Shown here: positions 1-5,399 of the stretch, one piece after another
Layout: each line of letters begins with the position of its first letter
Position numbering within the stretch: position 1 is the stretch's first letter
Assembly: GCA_046046315.1 (NCBI GenBank)
Contig: JBJOKB010000097.1
Location: 1 to 5,529 of the forward strand
From: ATZT02 sp046046315
GTDB lineage: Bacteria > Actinomycetota > Actinomycetes > S36-B12 > UBA5976
DNA: 5,529 nucleotides
Reading direction: 5' to 3'
The notes under the pieces: generated by a model
The model's input: only the letters and a program-made list of their open reading frames with translations
The model's database searches: none
Told to the model about the DNA's origin: nothing
Translations under genes and position numbers: made by a program

Positions 1-1
1 T

Positions 2-412
2 AAAGATGCAACTATTTTGGTGGCTGGACCTGAGTTTGGAACAGGTTCTTCTCGTGAGCATGCTGTTTGGGCATTAATGGATTATGGCTTCAAAGTGGTT
101 TTGTCATCTCGTTACGCCGATATTTTCCGCGGCAATTCTGGCAAAGCAGGTTTAGTGACTGCCGAAGTTCCACAAGAGGTGATCGAGAAGATCTGGGCTT
201 TGGTAGAAAAAGATCCATCAACCAAAGTCACTGTTGATCTAGAAAAGAAGCAGGTCAAAGCCGGAGAATTAGTTGCCGATTTTCAAATTGATGACTATGT
301 CAGATGGCGCTTAATGGAAGGTTTGGACGATATTGGTCTGACTTTACGCCATGAATCCAAGATTACTGAGTTTGAAAAATCTCGTCCAAGTTACAAACCC
401 AAAACTGCTTAA
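2..412 (+). CDS. leuD: 3-isopropylmalate dehydratase small subunit (LeuD), 5' end outside window
   Basis: This is the small (swivel-domain) subunit of isopropylmalate isomerase. With LeuC it interconverts 2- and 3-isopropylmalate in cytosolic leucine biosynthesis. The reading frame is open from the first codon in the window, so the true start lies upstream; 136 residues are visible against a usual length near 200. The visible part opens with the family signature GPEFGTGSSREHA (about visible residues 9-21), then the DYGFKVV and ADIFRGNSGKAGL segments, and a C-terminal IDDYVRWRLMEGLDDIGLTL stretch. The Thr in FGTGSS and the long WRLMEGLDDI ending are typical of actinobacterial LeuD as I remember it. 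A TTG at position 17 is internal to the conserved domain and is not the start. LeuC is expected just upstream. The identification is secure; only the N-terminus is missing. Confidence 0.95.
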   Translation, partial: KDATILVAGPEFGTGSSREHAVWALMDYGFKVVLSSRYADIFRGNSGKAGLVTAEVPQEVIEKIWALVEKDPSTKVTVDLEKKQVKAGELVADFQIDDYVRWRLMEGLDDIGLTLRHESKITEFEKSRPSYKPKTA

Positions 413-477
413 GTCACACCAGTAACATTTTTCTTCAGTAAAACTTCGATTTTTCGAATATTGTTAAAAATTTTGCC

Positions 478-485
478 TATAAAAT
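478..485 (+). promoter_or_regulatory. Possible -10 element (TATAAAAT) for hup
   Basis: TATAAAAT lies about 120 bases before the hup start in the leuD-hup gap. No good -35 hexamer sits 16-18 bases upstream (CGAATA at 455-460 is poor), but many actinobacterial promoters have weak -35 regions. If it is used, transcription would start near 491 and give hup a leader of about 115 bases containing the repeats at 522-580. This is a sequence match only. Confidence 0.35.
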
Positions 486-521
486 AAGAACTTTTTCGGT
501 GTGTCGTGCAAATTTCCCTTA

Positions 522-580
522 TTTTATTGCGTAATTTTAACCCCAGCAATAAAAATCTTTTATTGCCAGCCATAAAAAGC
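522..580 (+). repeat. Alternating inverted/direct repeats in the hup leader
   Basis: TTTTATTGC occurs at 522-530 and again at 558-566. Its exact reverse complement GCAATAAAA lies between them at 546-554. The 546-554/558-566 pair forms a perfect 9-bp hairpin with a 3-base loop. The 522-530/546-554 pair forms an equally perfect 9-bp stem with a 15-base loop, so the two are mutually exclusive. In addition, CAGCAATAAAAATC (544-557) is repeated as CAGCCATAAAAAGC (567-580) with 12 of 14 bases identical. No run of T follows, so it does not look like the leuD terminator. It may be a leader switch or a protein-binding site; function is unknown. Confidence 0.5.
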
Positions 581-592
581 TAAAGAACTTTA

Positions 593-598
593 GAAAGG
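593..598 (+). promoter_or_regulatory. Shine-Dalgarno site deciding the TTG start of hup
   Basis: GAAAGG ends 9 bases before the TTG at 608. It supports this non-ATG start, because no other in-frame start exists between the TTG and an in-frame TAA at 581-583. A small inverted repeat, CTAAAG/CTTTAG (580-585/588-593), sits immediately before it and could partly compete with ribosome access. Confidence 0.6.
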
Positions 599-607
599 TT
601 CAAAAAG

Positions 608-1003
608 TTGAAGAAGCCAGACTTAGCAGACTTAGTGCAACAACATTTTGAAGCCAATCGTCGTCAAGCTCTAGATTTCGTAGACGTGTTTTTTGACACG
701 ATCACCAATGCAGTTGCATCAGGTGACAAGGTTTCAATCGCAGGATTTGGTATCTGGGAAAAGAAAAATCGCCCAGCAAGAATGGCACGTAACCCTATGA
801 CTGGTGCTCCAGTTAAAGTTCCTGCCAAAACAGTTGCAAAATTCCGTCCAGCAGCAGATTTCAAAGCAATCGTGCTTGGTGGAAAAAGAGCAGCCAAGAA
901 AGCTAAAAAAGTAACTGCAAAGAAAACCAAAAAAGTTACTAAAAAAGCTTCCAAAGGCAAATCAATTCTGGGCCTAAAGAAAAAAGCAAAAAAGAAGCGC
1001 TAA
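608..1003 (+). CDS. hup: HU family nucleoid protein with lysine-rich C-terminal tail
   Basis: This is a DNA-bending histone-like protein that compacts the nucleoid, acting as a dimer. Residues 1-90 are a standard HU/IHF fold: helical N-terminus, the GDKVSIAGFGIWEKK core (39-53), and a DNA-binding arm with the RNP motif (61-63) whose proline normally intercalates into the minor groove. Residues 93-131 form a tail with 19 Lys and 2 Arg in 39 positions, with KKVT repeated at 100-103 and 108-111, resembling a short histone H1-like tail. Such tails characterise actinobacterial HU (HupB/Hlp); this one is shorter than the mycobacterial version. The start is TTG at 608, which gives the usual HU N-terminus and has a Shine-Dalgarno match. 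It is transcribed alone or with leuD and ends at a strong hairpin. In actinobacteria hup commonly follows leuD. Confidence 0.95.
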   Translation: MKKPDLADLVQQHFEANRRQALDFVDVFFDTITNAVASGDKVSIAGFGIWEKKNRPARMARNPMTGAPVKVPAKTVAKFRPAADFKAIVLGGKRAAKKAKKVTAKKTKKVTKKASKGKSILGLKKKAKKKR

Positions 1004-1020
1004 ATCGCTGATTTTTAAGT

Positions 1021-1055
1021 TGATGCCCGGTCGCAGATTCTGCCACCGGGCATCA
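1021..1055 (+). terminator. Strong hairpin after hup, without a U-tract
   Basis: An 11-bp perfect stem pairs 1021-1031 with 1045-1055 (TGATGCCCGGT with its exact complement). Within its loop a further 4-bp stem (1033-1036/1040-1043) can form after a single C-C mismatch, giving a near-continuous 15-bp hairpin. It is strikingly G+C-rich for its surroundings and begins 17 bases after the hup stop codon. No T run follows on either strand, so it is either an actinobacterial U-less terminator or an RNA-stabilising/processing hairpin at the hup 3' end. The hairpin is certain on paper; its role is inferred. Confidence 0.7.
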
Positions 1056-1074
1056 TGCTGATTGGATACTTGTT

Positions 1075-1797
1075 ATGGCCCGGATCTCTCGCAAATCTCG
1101 TTTGGGATTTGTTTATCGATTAATCGTTATTATCTTGAGACCGCTTTTAGTTCTAATTACTAAACGTGATTATCGTGGTGTAGAAAATTTAAATTTCGAC
1201 GGCGGAATTATTGCCGCTATGAATCACAACTCTTGGTTTGATCCATTTGTAGTTGCACAATTTATGTGGGATAACGATCGACCACCAAAATTTTTAGCAA
1301 AGTCTGGAATTTTTAAAATTCCAGTAATTGGTCAACTTATTTATTTAGCAGGACAAATTCCTGTTTATAGAGAATCTCGTCACGCCAAAATTGCAGTAAG
1401 AGGTGCAATTAAGGCAGTGGAAAGAGGAGAAGCAGTTGTATTAAGTCCAGAAGGAACGTTAACAAGAGATCCAAATCTTTGGCCGATGGATGGAAAAACT
1501 GGAGCTGCTCGAATTGCGCTTGCTACAAAAGCACCAGTTATTCCCGTTGCGCACTGGGGAGCTCAATTAGTCCTTGCTCCATATTCCAAGAAGTTAAAAC
1601 TTTTTCCACGAAAAACTATGGTTGTTCAAGCTGGAAAACCCGTTGATTTGAGCGATCTTTACGAACAAGAGATCACAGGGGAAGTCTTAAGGATTGCCAC
1701 ATCTAGAATCATGGATGCAATTACCAAAGAATTAGCAGACATTAGAAACGAAACCCCACCGGCACAAAGAATGCCATGGACAAAGGAAAAACCATAA
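1075..1797 (+). CDS. plsC: 1-acyl-sn-glycerol-3-phosphate acyltransferase (PlsC family)
   Basis: PlsC-type enzymes transfer an acyl chain to lysophosphatidate to make phosphatidate at the inner face of the membrane. The acyltransferase motifs appear in order: H-x4-D as NHNSWFD (catalytic H51, D56), the substrate-binding region around IPVYRESR (95-102), PEGT (125-128), and VIPVA (155-159). A hydrophobic basic-flanked stretch at residues 11-28 is a likely membrane-contact helix. At 240 residues it has the normal family length. ATG 1075 is the best start; the only ribosome-site candidate is a weak GGA at 1064-1066. The gene starts 19 bases after the hup hairpin and overlaps gpsA by 22 bases, so the pair is probably translationally coupled and works in one lipid pathway. 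The exact acceptor specificity cannot be read from sequence; plsC is a family-level name. Confidence 0.9.
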   Translation: MARISRKSRLGFVYRLIVIILRPLLVLITKRDYRGVENLNFDGGIIAAMNHNSWFDPFVVAQFMWDNDRPPKFLAKSGIFKIPVIGQLIYLAGQIPVYRESRHAKIAVRGAIKAVERGEAVVLSPEGTLTRDPNLWPMDGKTGAARIALATKAPVIPVAHWGAQLVLAPYSKKLKLFPRKTMVVQAGKPVDLSDLYEQEITGEVLRIATSRIMDAITKELADIRNETPPAQRMPWTKEKP

Positions 1798-2795
1798 AAA
1801 CAGTTGCGGTAATGGGTGGAGGTGCTTGGGCTACTGCGTGCGCCCAAGTTTTAGCTGATGCTGGACACAATGTGGTGTTGTGGGCAAGAAGTGAATCAGT
1901 GGTAAATGACATAAATGAAAATAATAAGAATTCGAAGTTTCATCCGGGAGTAAAACTTTCTTCTCGCATATCGGCAACCACTTCTGCTCAAGTTGCACTT
2001 GATAAAAAAGAATTAGTATTTTTTGCTCTACCAGCGCAATCTTTAAGAGAAAATCTCGAGGAGTGGAAAAACTTCGTTTCTCCCACTGCTGTTTTTGTTT
2101 CACTTATAAAGGGAATCGAAAATACCTCCAAGATGAGAATCTCCGAAGTAATTTCGGACGTCTTTAATTGCTCTGAAAATAGAATTGCCGTTGTGAGTGG
2201 GCCAAATTTGGCTGGAGAAATTATTCATCGTCAACCAACAGCAACAACAATTGCTTGTGCGGATGAAGATGTTGCTGCAGATGTGGCAAATTCGCTTGCA
2301 ACCAATTATTTCAGGGCATTCTGGACTACAGATGTTATCGGAACTGAATTAGCAGGTGCTGTTAAAAACATTGTGGCCATTGCAAATGGAATTGCAGTTG
2401 GCTTAGGTCTTGGTGAAAATACTCAGTCAGCTTTAATTACCAGAGGTTTAGCAGAAATGACACGTCTAGGTGTGGCACTGGGAGCTAGAACTGAAACATT
2501 TTTAGGTTTGGCAGGTATTGGAGATCTAATTGCAACTTCTCAATCTCCACTTTCTCGAAATAGATCTTTTGGAGAAGCACTCGGCCAAGGAAAAACAATT
2601 GAAGAAGCACAATTAAAAGCTCAAGGAACTGTAGAAGGAGCAAAAAGTTTGGCTCCACTTTTAGCACTTGCTGCAAAATATGATTTAGATATGCCAATTG
2701 CCGCTCAAGTGTTAAGAGTTATTCGCGATGGCGACGATGCTCACGATGTGATGGCAGCACTACTTGATCAACCAATTACAGCAGAGCACGAATAG
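1776..2795 (+). CDS. gpsA: Glycerol-3-phosphate dehydrogenase [NAD(P)+] (GpsA)
   Basis: GpsA reduces dihydroxyacetone phosphate to sn-glycerol 3-phosphate, the backbone for phospholipids, in the cytosol. The N-terminal Rossmann motif is GGGAWATA (14-21), followed by VVLWARSE (33-40), FFALPAQSLR (82-91) and SLIKGIE (109-115). The C-terminal domain has SGPNLAGEI (141-149), the catalytic lysine K197 in AGAVKNI, GIGDLIATS (247-255) with D250, SRNRSFG (260-266) and GTVEGAKS (284-291). Length 339 is normal. The third glycine of the usual G-x-G-x-x-G is Ala here (A19). ATG 1776 is chosen because the next in-frame ATG (1812) is inside the nucleotide-binding motif. It overlaps plsC by 22 bases, and ddl begins 10 bases after its stop, which indicates a plsC-gpsA-ddl operon. 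Confidence 0.97.
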   Translation: MDKGKTIKTVAVMGGGAWATACAQVLADAGHNVVLWARSESVVNDINENNKNSKFHPGVKLSSRISATTSAQVALDKKELVFFALPAQSLRENLEEWKNFVSPTAVFVSLIKGIENTSKMRISEVISDVFNCSENRIAVVSGPNLAGEIIHRQPTATTIACADEDVAADVANSLATNYFRAFWTTDVIGTELAGAVKNIVAIANGIAVGLGLGENTQSALITRGLAEMTRLGVALGARTETFLGLAGIGDLIATSQSPLSRNRSFGEALGQGKTIEEAQLKAQGTVEGAKSLAPLLALAAKYDLDMPIAAQVLRVIRDGDDAHDVMAALLDQPITAEHE

Positions 2796-2805
2796 AATTA
2801 ACTTC

Positions 2806-3885
2806 GTGGGAAAAATTAGAGTCGGAGTTTTATTCGGAGGGCGTTCCTCTGAACACAGCATTTCGTGTATTTCTGCTAATTCCATAATCAATGTACTTGA
2901 TAGAAATAAATATGAGGTTGTTCCAATGGGAATTACTTCTGATAATTCTTGGGTAATTTTTGAGGATAAAAATCCTTTTTTAAGTATTTCAAAAGGCGAA
3001 CTTCCAGTAGTGACAAAAGATGGAATTCAAGCAAATAAACCTATTAAGTTTTCTAAATTTCCATCAGAAGATTTAATTTCATTGGATGTAATTTTCCCAG
3101 TTTTACATGGCCCATTTGGAGAAGATGGAACCATACAAGGATTAATTGACCTACATGCGATTGCGTTTGTGGGCTCCGGTGTTTTGGGATCTGCCATCGG
3201 TATGGACAAGACCACTTCGAAAGCATTACTAAAAACTGCAGGTTTTCCAGTGGGAGATTTTGTCACAATCCTGGATTCACAATGGAAAAATGATAAGCAA
3301 AACATTTTGCAAAAAATTTCGGAATTAGGATTACCAGTTTTTGTTAAACCTGCTAGGGCTGGAAGTTCTTTGGGTATTCAAAAAGTCAAAGAAGCAGCTC
3401 AAATCGAAAAAGCCATAGAAGAAGCACGCAAGCACGATAAACGAATCATTGTTGAAGCAAGCATTGAAAATGCTAGAGAAATTGAGTGCGCTGTAATTTC
3501 AGGAGAAGAAAAAAAACCATCGAAAGCATCTTTGCCTGCTGAAATTATTGTGAAAAAGAATCATGAATTCTATGACTTTGAAGCAAAATATATGGATGAT
3601 TCAGCCGACTTGGTGGTCCCTGCCAAGCTTGATAAGAAAATTCAGGCAGATTTACAAGCTCTAGCGACAAGAGTTTTTGATTACTTTAACTGTGAAGGTT
3701 TAGCTCGAGTTGATTTTTTCTTAACTAAAGACAATGAAATAATTGTAAATGAAATAAATACCATGCCCGGTTTTACTTCAATTTCAATGTTTCCACGAAT
3801 GTGGGAAGCAACAGGAATGAAATATGGGGAATTAGTTGACTACTTGATTCAAGAAGCATTAAACAGACCTATTGGTCTGCACTAA
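2806..3885 (+). CDS. ddl: D-alanine--D-alanine ligase
   Basis: This ATP-grasp enzyme joins two D-alanines for the peptidoglycan stem peptide in the cytosol. Visible motifs, numbered from the GTG start, are GGRSSEHS (11-18, with the first D-Ala-binding Glu16), HGPFGEDGTIQG (101-112), GMDKTTSK (132-139), the ATP-binding FVKPARAGSSLG (179-190, K181), FYDFEAKY (255-262), VDFF (302-305, D303), and the metal-binding NEIN (315-318) followed by TMPGFTS. Tyrosine is present at the omega-loop position (Y262) typical of D-Ala-D-Ala rather than D-Ala-D-Lac ligases. The GTG at 2806 is preferred over an upstream in-frame TTG at 2764: it places the start 10 bases after gpsA and gives the usual short lead into the conserved VGVLFGG strand, 359 residues in all. 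The ribosome site is weak, suggesting coupling to gpsA translation. Its stop codon directly abuts the opposite-strand gene. Confidence 0.96.
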   Translation: MGKIRVGVLFGGRSSEHSISCISANSIINVLDRNKYEVVPMGITSDNSWVIFEDKNPFLSISKGELPVVTKDGIQANKPIKFSKFPSEDLISLDVIFPVLHGPFGEDGTIQGLIDLHAIAFVGSGVLGSAIGMDKTTSKALLKTAGFPVGDFVTILDSQWKNDKQNILQKISELGLPVFVKPARAGSSLGIQKVKEAAQIEKAIEEARKHDKRIIVEASIENAREIECAVISGEEKKPSKASLPAEIIVKKNHEFYDFEAKYMDDSADLVVPAKLDKKIQADLQALATRVFDYFNCEGLARVDFFLTKDNEIIVNEINTMPGFTSISMFPRMWEATGMKYGELVDYLIQEALNRPIGLH

Positions 3886-4122
3886 CTACAACTTAACTAT
3901 CGGACAAGTAAGGGTTCTGGTAATTCCCTTTACTTTTTGCACTTTTGTTAAAACCACTTTTGCTAAATCATCCATTGAGTTTGCTTCTGCTCTAACAATC
4001 ACGTCATAAGGTCCAGTGACGTGTTCTGCGTTCATCACACCACTAATTTCATTGATGGCTAAAGCAACCTCATCAGACTTGCCGACTTCGGTTTGTACCA
4101 AGATGTAAGCCTGAACGCTCAT
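3886..4122 (-). CDS. Stand-alone Lrp/AsnC ligand-binding (RAM) domain protein
   Basis: This 78-residue protein consists only of the C-terminal regulatory domain of the Lrp/AsnC family, with a beta-alpha-beta-beta-alpha-beta pattern: YILVQTEVG (6-14), helix about 16-26, HVTGPYDVIVRAEA (34-47) containing the family's conserved G-x-YD turn, helix about 50-63, and a final ITRTLTCPIV strand (67-76). The helix-turn-helix DNA-binding half is absent. Such proteins form ring-like oligomers and may bind amino acids or modulate full-length Lrp proteins; the target here is unknown. The ATG start is preceded by a purine-rich GAGAGAG tract about 12 bases upstream. It lies convergent with ddl (no bases between the stop codons) and divergent from thiL. 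Similar small RAM proteins occur near ddl and thiL in other actinobacteria, as I recall, so it looks like an intact conserved gene rather than a fragment. Confidence 0.88.
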   Translation of the reverse strand: MSVQAYILVQTEVGKSDEVALAINEISGVMNAEHVTGPYDVIVRAEANSMDDLAKVVLTKVQKVKGITRTLTCPIVKL

Positions 4123-4140
4123 TATTTTTTCAACTCTCTC

Positions 4141-4179
4141 TATCTAATAGTGAGCATAAACTTACATTTAAGTTAGATA
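4141..4179. promoter_or_regulatory. Divergent promoter region with TATCTAA/TTAGATA inverted repeat
   Basis: The 78-base gap between the RAM-domain gene and thiL contains a 7-bp inverted repeat, TATCTAA (4141-4147) and TTAGATA (4173-4179), separated by 25 bases. Each arm falls where a -10 region for its flanking gene could lie: GATAAT (4176-4181) on the plus strand matches the consensus at 5 of 6 positions, and TATTAG on the minus strand is weaker. No convincing -35 boxes are visible. It may be two back-to-back -10 regions, an operator, or both. Confidence 0.35.
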
Positions 4180-4186
4180 ATTGAAC

Positions 4187-4194
4187 AGGGGGAG
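4187..4194 (+). promoter_or_regulatory. Strong Shine-Dalgarno site of thiL
   Basis: AGGGGGAG ends 6 bases before the ATG at 4201. It is the clearest ribosome-binding site in the window and fixes the thiL start. If GATAAT (4176-4181) is the -10 box, the transcript would begin at or next to this site, giving a very short leader. Confidence 0.75.
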
Positions 4195-4200
4195 ATCAAG

Positions 4201-5166
4201 ATGAGTGAGCAAACAATCGCCGAATTGGGAGAATTTGGCTTTGTTGAATTATTAAAATCACGCCTTGCTCCTGCTTCTCAAGTAATCCTTGGTTTAGGTG
4301 ATGATGCTGCAATTGTGCAGTTAGATTCACCACGCGTTGTGGCTTCAACAGACATTTTGGTTGAAGGTCAACACTTTAAAAGAGATTGGTCAAGTGCTAA
4401 AGATATTGGGCATCGTGCTGCTGCAGCAAATTTGGCTGACATCGTGGCAACAGGTGCAACGCCAACAGCATTGCTAATTGGCTTAGCTATTCCTGGATCT
4501 ACAAAAGTTGATTGGTTAATTGATCTTGTTGATGGAATTTGTGAAGAAGCCGCTTTAGTAAATGCAGCAGTTGTGGGTGGAGATACCACTAAATCTGAAA
4601 ATCTAATTATTTCAATTACAGCACTAGGAAACATTAATGATTCAGGTTTGTCTCAAGCGCCATTAAAAAGAAGTGGAGCAGAACCTGGAAACTTAGTAAT
4701 TTTGGCTGGGCGCTTAGGTTGGGCAGAAGCAGGTTTAAATGCATTACGAAAAGGTTTTAAATCACCAAAAATAGTTTGTGATGCCCACAGAAGACCAAAA
4801 GTTCCATACTTTGCAGGCACTATTGCTAAAGATTTTGTTTCATCAATGATTGATGTTTCAGATGGATTATTACAAGATTTAGGTCACATTGCTAAAGCAT
4901 CGCAAGTTCATATTGATATTAAAACCACAGCATTAATTCCTGAGCAAGAAATATTAGATGTAGCAGCAGCTTTAAATGTGGATCCCATGATTTGGGTTAT
5001 GACTGGGGGAGACGATCATGCTTTTGTAGCAACCTTGCCTAGATCAAGACAAGTTCCTGACGGATTTAAAGTTATTGGAGAAGTATTTGCGGGGGAAGCC
5101 CAAGTAACAATTGATGGAAAACATTTTCTTGGCCCCAAAGGCCATGATCATTTTAAATTTAGTTAG
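4201..5166 (+). CDS. thiL: Thiamine-monophosphate kinase (ThiL)
   Basis: ThiL phosphorylates thiamine monophosphate with ATP to give thiamine diphosphate, the active cofactor, in the cytosol. It belongs to the PurM/SelD-like ATP-binding family. Characteristic motifs are GLGDDAA (31-37), STDILVEGQHF (49-59), the NLADIVATGATP block (77-88), VVGGDTT (124-130), IDVSDGLLQDLG (217-228) and TGGDDHAF (268-275). The acidic clusters bind Mg-ATP in known ThiL structures. Length 321 is normal. The start is set by an excellent Shine-Dalgarno site. It is a single-gene unit: divergent from the RAM-domain gene and overlapping rpmB by 4 bases tail to tail. No other thiamine gene is in the window, so whether the cell makes thiamine or only salvages the monophosphate cannot be told. 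Confidence 0.96.
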   Translation: MSEQTIAELGEFGFVELLKSRLAPASQVILGLGDDAAIVQLDSPRVVASTDILVEGQHFKRDWSSAKDIGHRAAAANLADIVATGATPTALLIGLAIPGSTKVDWLIDLVDGICEEAALVNAAVVGGDTTKSENLIISITALGNINDSGLSQAPLKRSGAEPGNLVILAGRLGWAEAGLNALRKGFKSPKIVCDAHRRPKVPYFAGTIAKDFVSSMIDVSDGLLQDLGHIAKASQVHIDIKTTALIPEQEILDVAAALNVDPMIWVMTGGDDHAFVATLPRSRQVPDGFKVIGEVFAGEAQVTIDGKHFLGPKGHDHFKFS

Positions 5167-5348
5167 CGAGAAACTTTGCCTGCACGCAGGCAAGAAGTGC
5201 AAACATTAACGTGTTTTGGAGTTCCTTTAATGATTGCTTTTACTCTTTGAATGTTTGGATTGAAACGTCTTTTAGTTTTAATGTTGGAATGTGAAACTTG
5301 GTGACCAAATCCTGGTCCTTTGCCACAAACATCGCACTTGGCAGCCAT
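5163..5348 (-). CDS. rpmB: 50S ribosomal protein L28, zinc-binding (C+) form
   Basis: This is a small basic large-subunit ribosomal protein of 61 residues. The N-terminus MAAKCDVCGKGPGFGHQVSHS and the KTKRRFNPNIQRV segment (24-36) are diagnostic of L28. Cys5/Cys8 and Cys50/Cys53 form two C-x2-C pairs, the zinc-ribbon (C+) form. Actinobacteria often keep C+ and C- paralogues; only this one is in the window. The start ATG (5346-5348) is supported by GGGAG at 5359-5363 on the minus strand, about 10 bases upstream. Its TAA shares bases with the thiL TAG (positions 5163-5166). The gene is divergent from the probable recG, and its upstream gap holds several inverted repeats that could be a leader. 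Confidence 0.96.
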   Translation of the reverse strand: MAAKCDVCGKGPGFGHQVSHSNIKTKRRFNPNIQRVKAIIKGTPKHVNVCTSCLRAGKVSR

Positions 5349-5375
5349 TGAAATTTCACTCCCGATTTATTTAAT
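5348..5375 (+). promoter_or_regulatory. Possible promoter for recG (TTGAAA - 16 - TTTAAT)
   Basis: TTGAAA (5348-5353) and TTTAAT (5370-5375), each one base off consensus, are separated by 16 bases on the plus strand. The -35 box overlaps the rpmB start codon. If it is used, transcription would begin near 5382 and give the downstream gene a leader of about 80 bases. In A+T-rich DNA such matches can arise by chance. Confidence 0.35.
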
Positions 5376-5399
5376 TGCACTTTATTAGCAACTTGTAAG

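Noticed and set aside
445..458. TTCG/CGAA inverted repeat after leuD as a terminator
   Set aside because: The stem is only 4 bp with an A/T loop and no following T run; too weak to support leuD termination.
910..940. AGTAACT/AGTTACT inverted repeat inside hup
   Set aside because: It falls in the repeated KKVT coding units of the lysine tail and is explained by codon repetition.
664..960. Minus-strand 98-codon open frame opposite hup, rich in Leu, Phe and Ala and looking membrane-like
   Set aside because: It is the complement of lysine-rich coding sequence: AAA/AAG codons read backwards become Phe/Leu codons. It has no ribosome site and no family resemblance.
1831..2103. Minus-strand 90-codon frame inside gpsA, and similar ones at 2485-2697, 3027-3305 and 4368-4634
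   Set aside because: All lie opposite or within clearly conserved genes, lack ribosome sites and have no family-like motifs; they are shadow frames.
2764..2805. N-terminal extension of ddl from TTG 2764
   Set aside because: It would overlap gpsA by 32 bases and add 14 residues before the conserved first strand. GTG 2806 gives the normal Ddl N-terminus.
4123..4200. TPP riboswitch upstream of thiL
   Set aside because: The whole gap is 78 bases and lacks the conserved CUGAGA and paired-arm signatures of the thi box.
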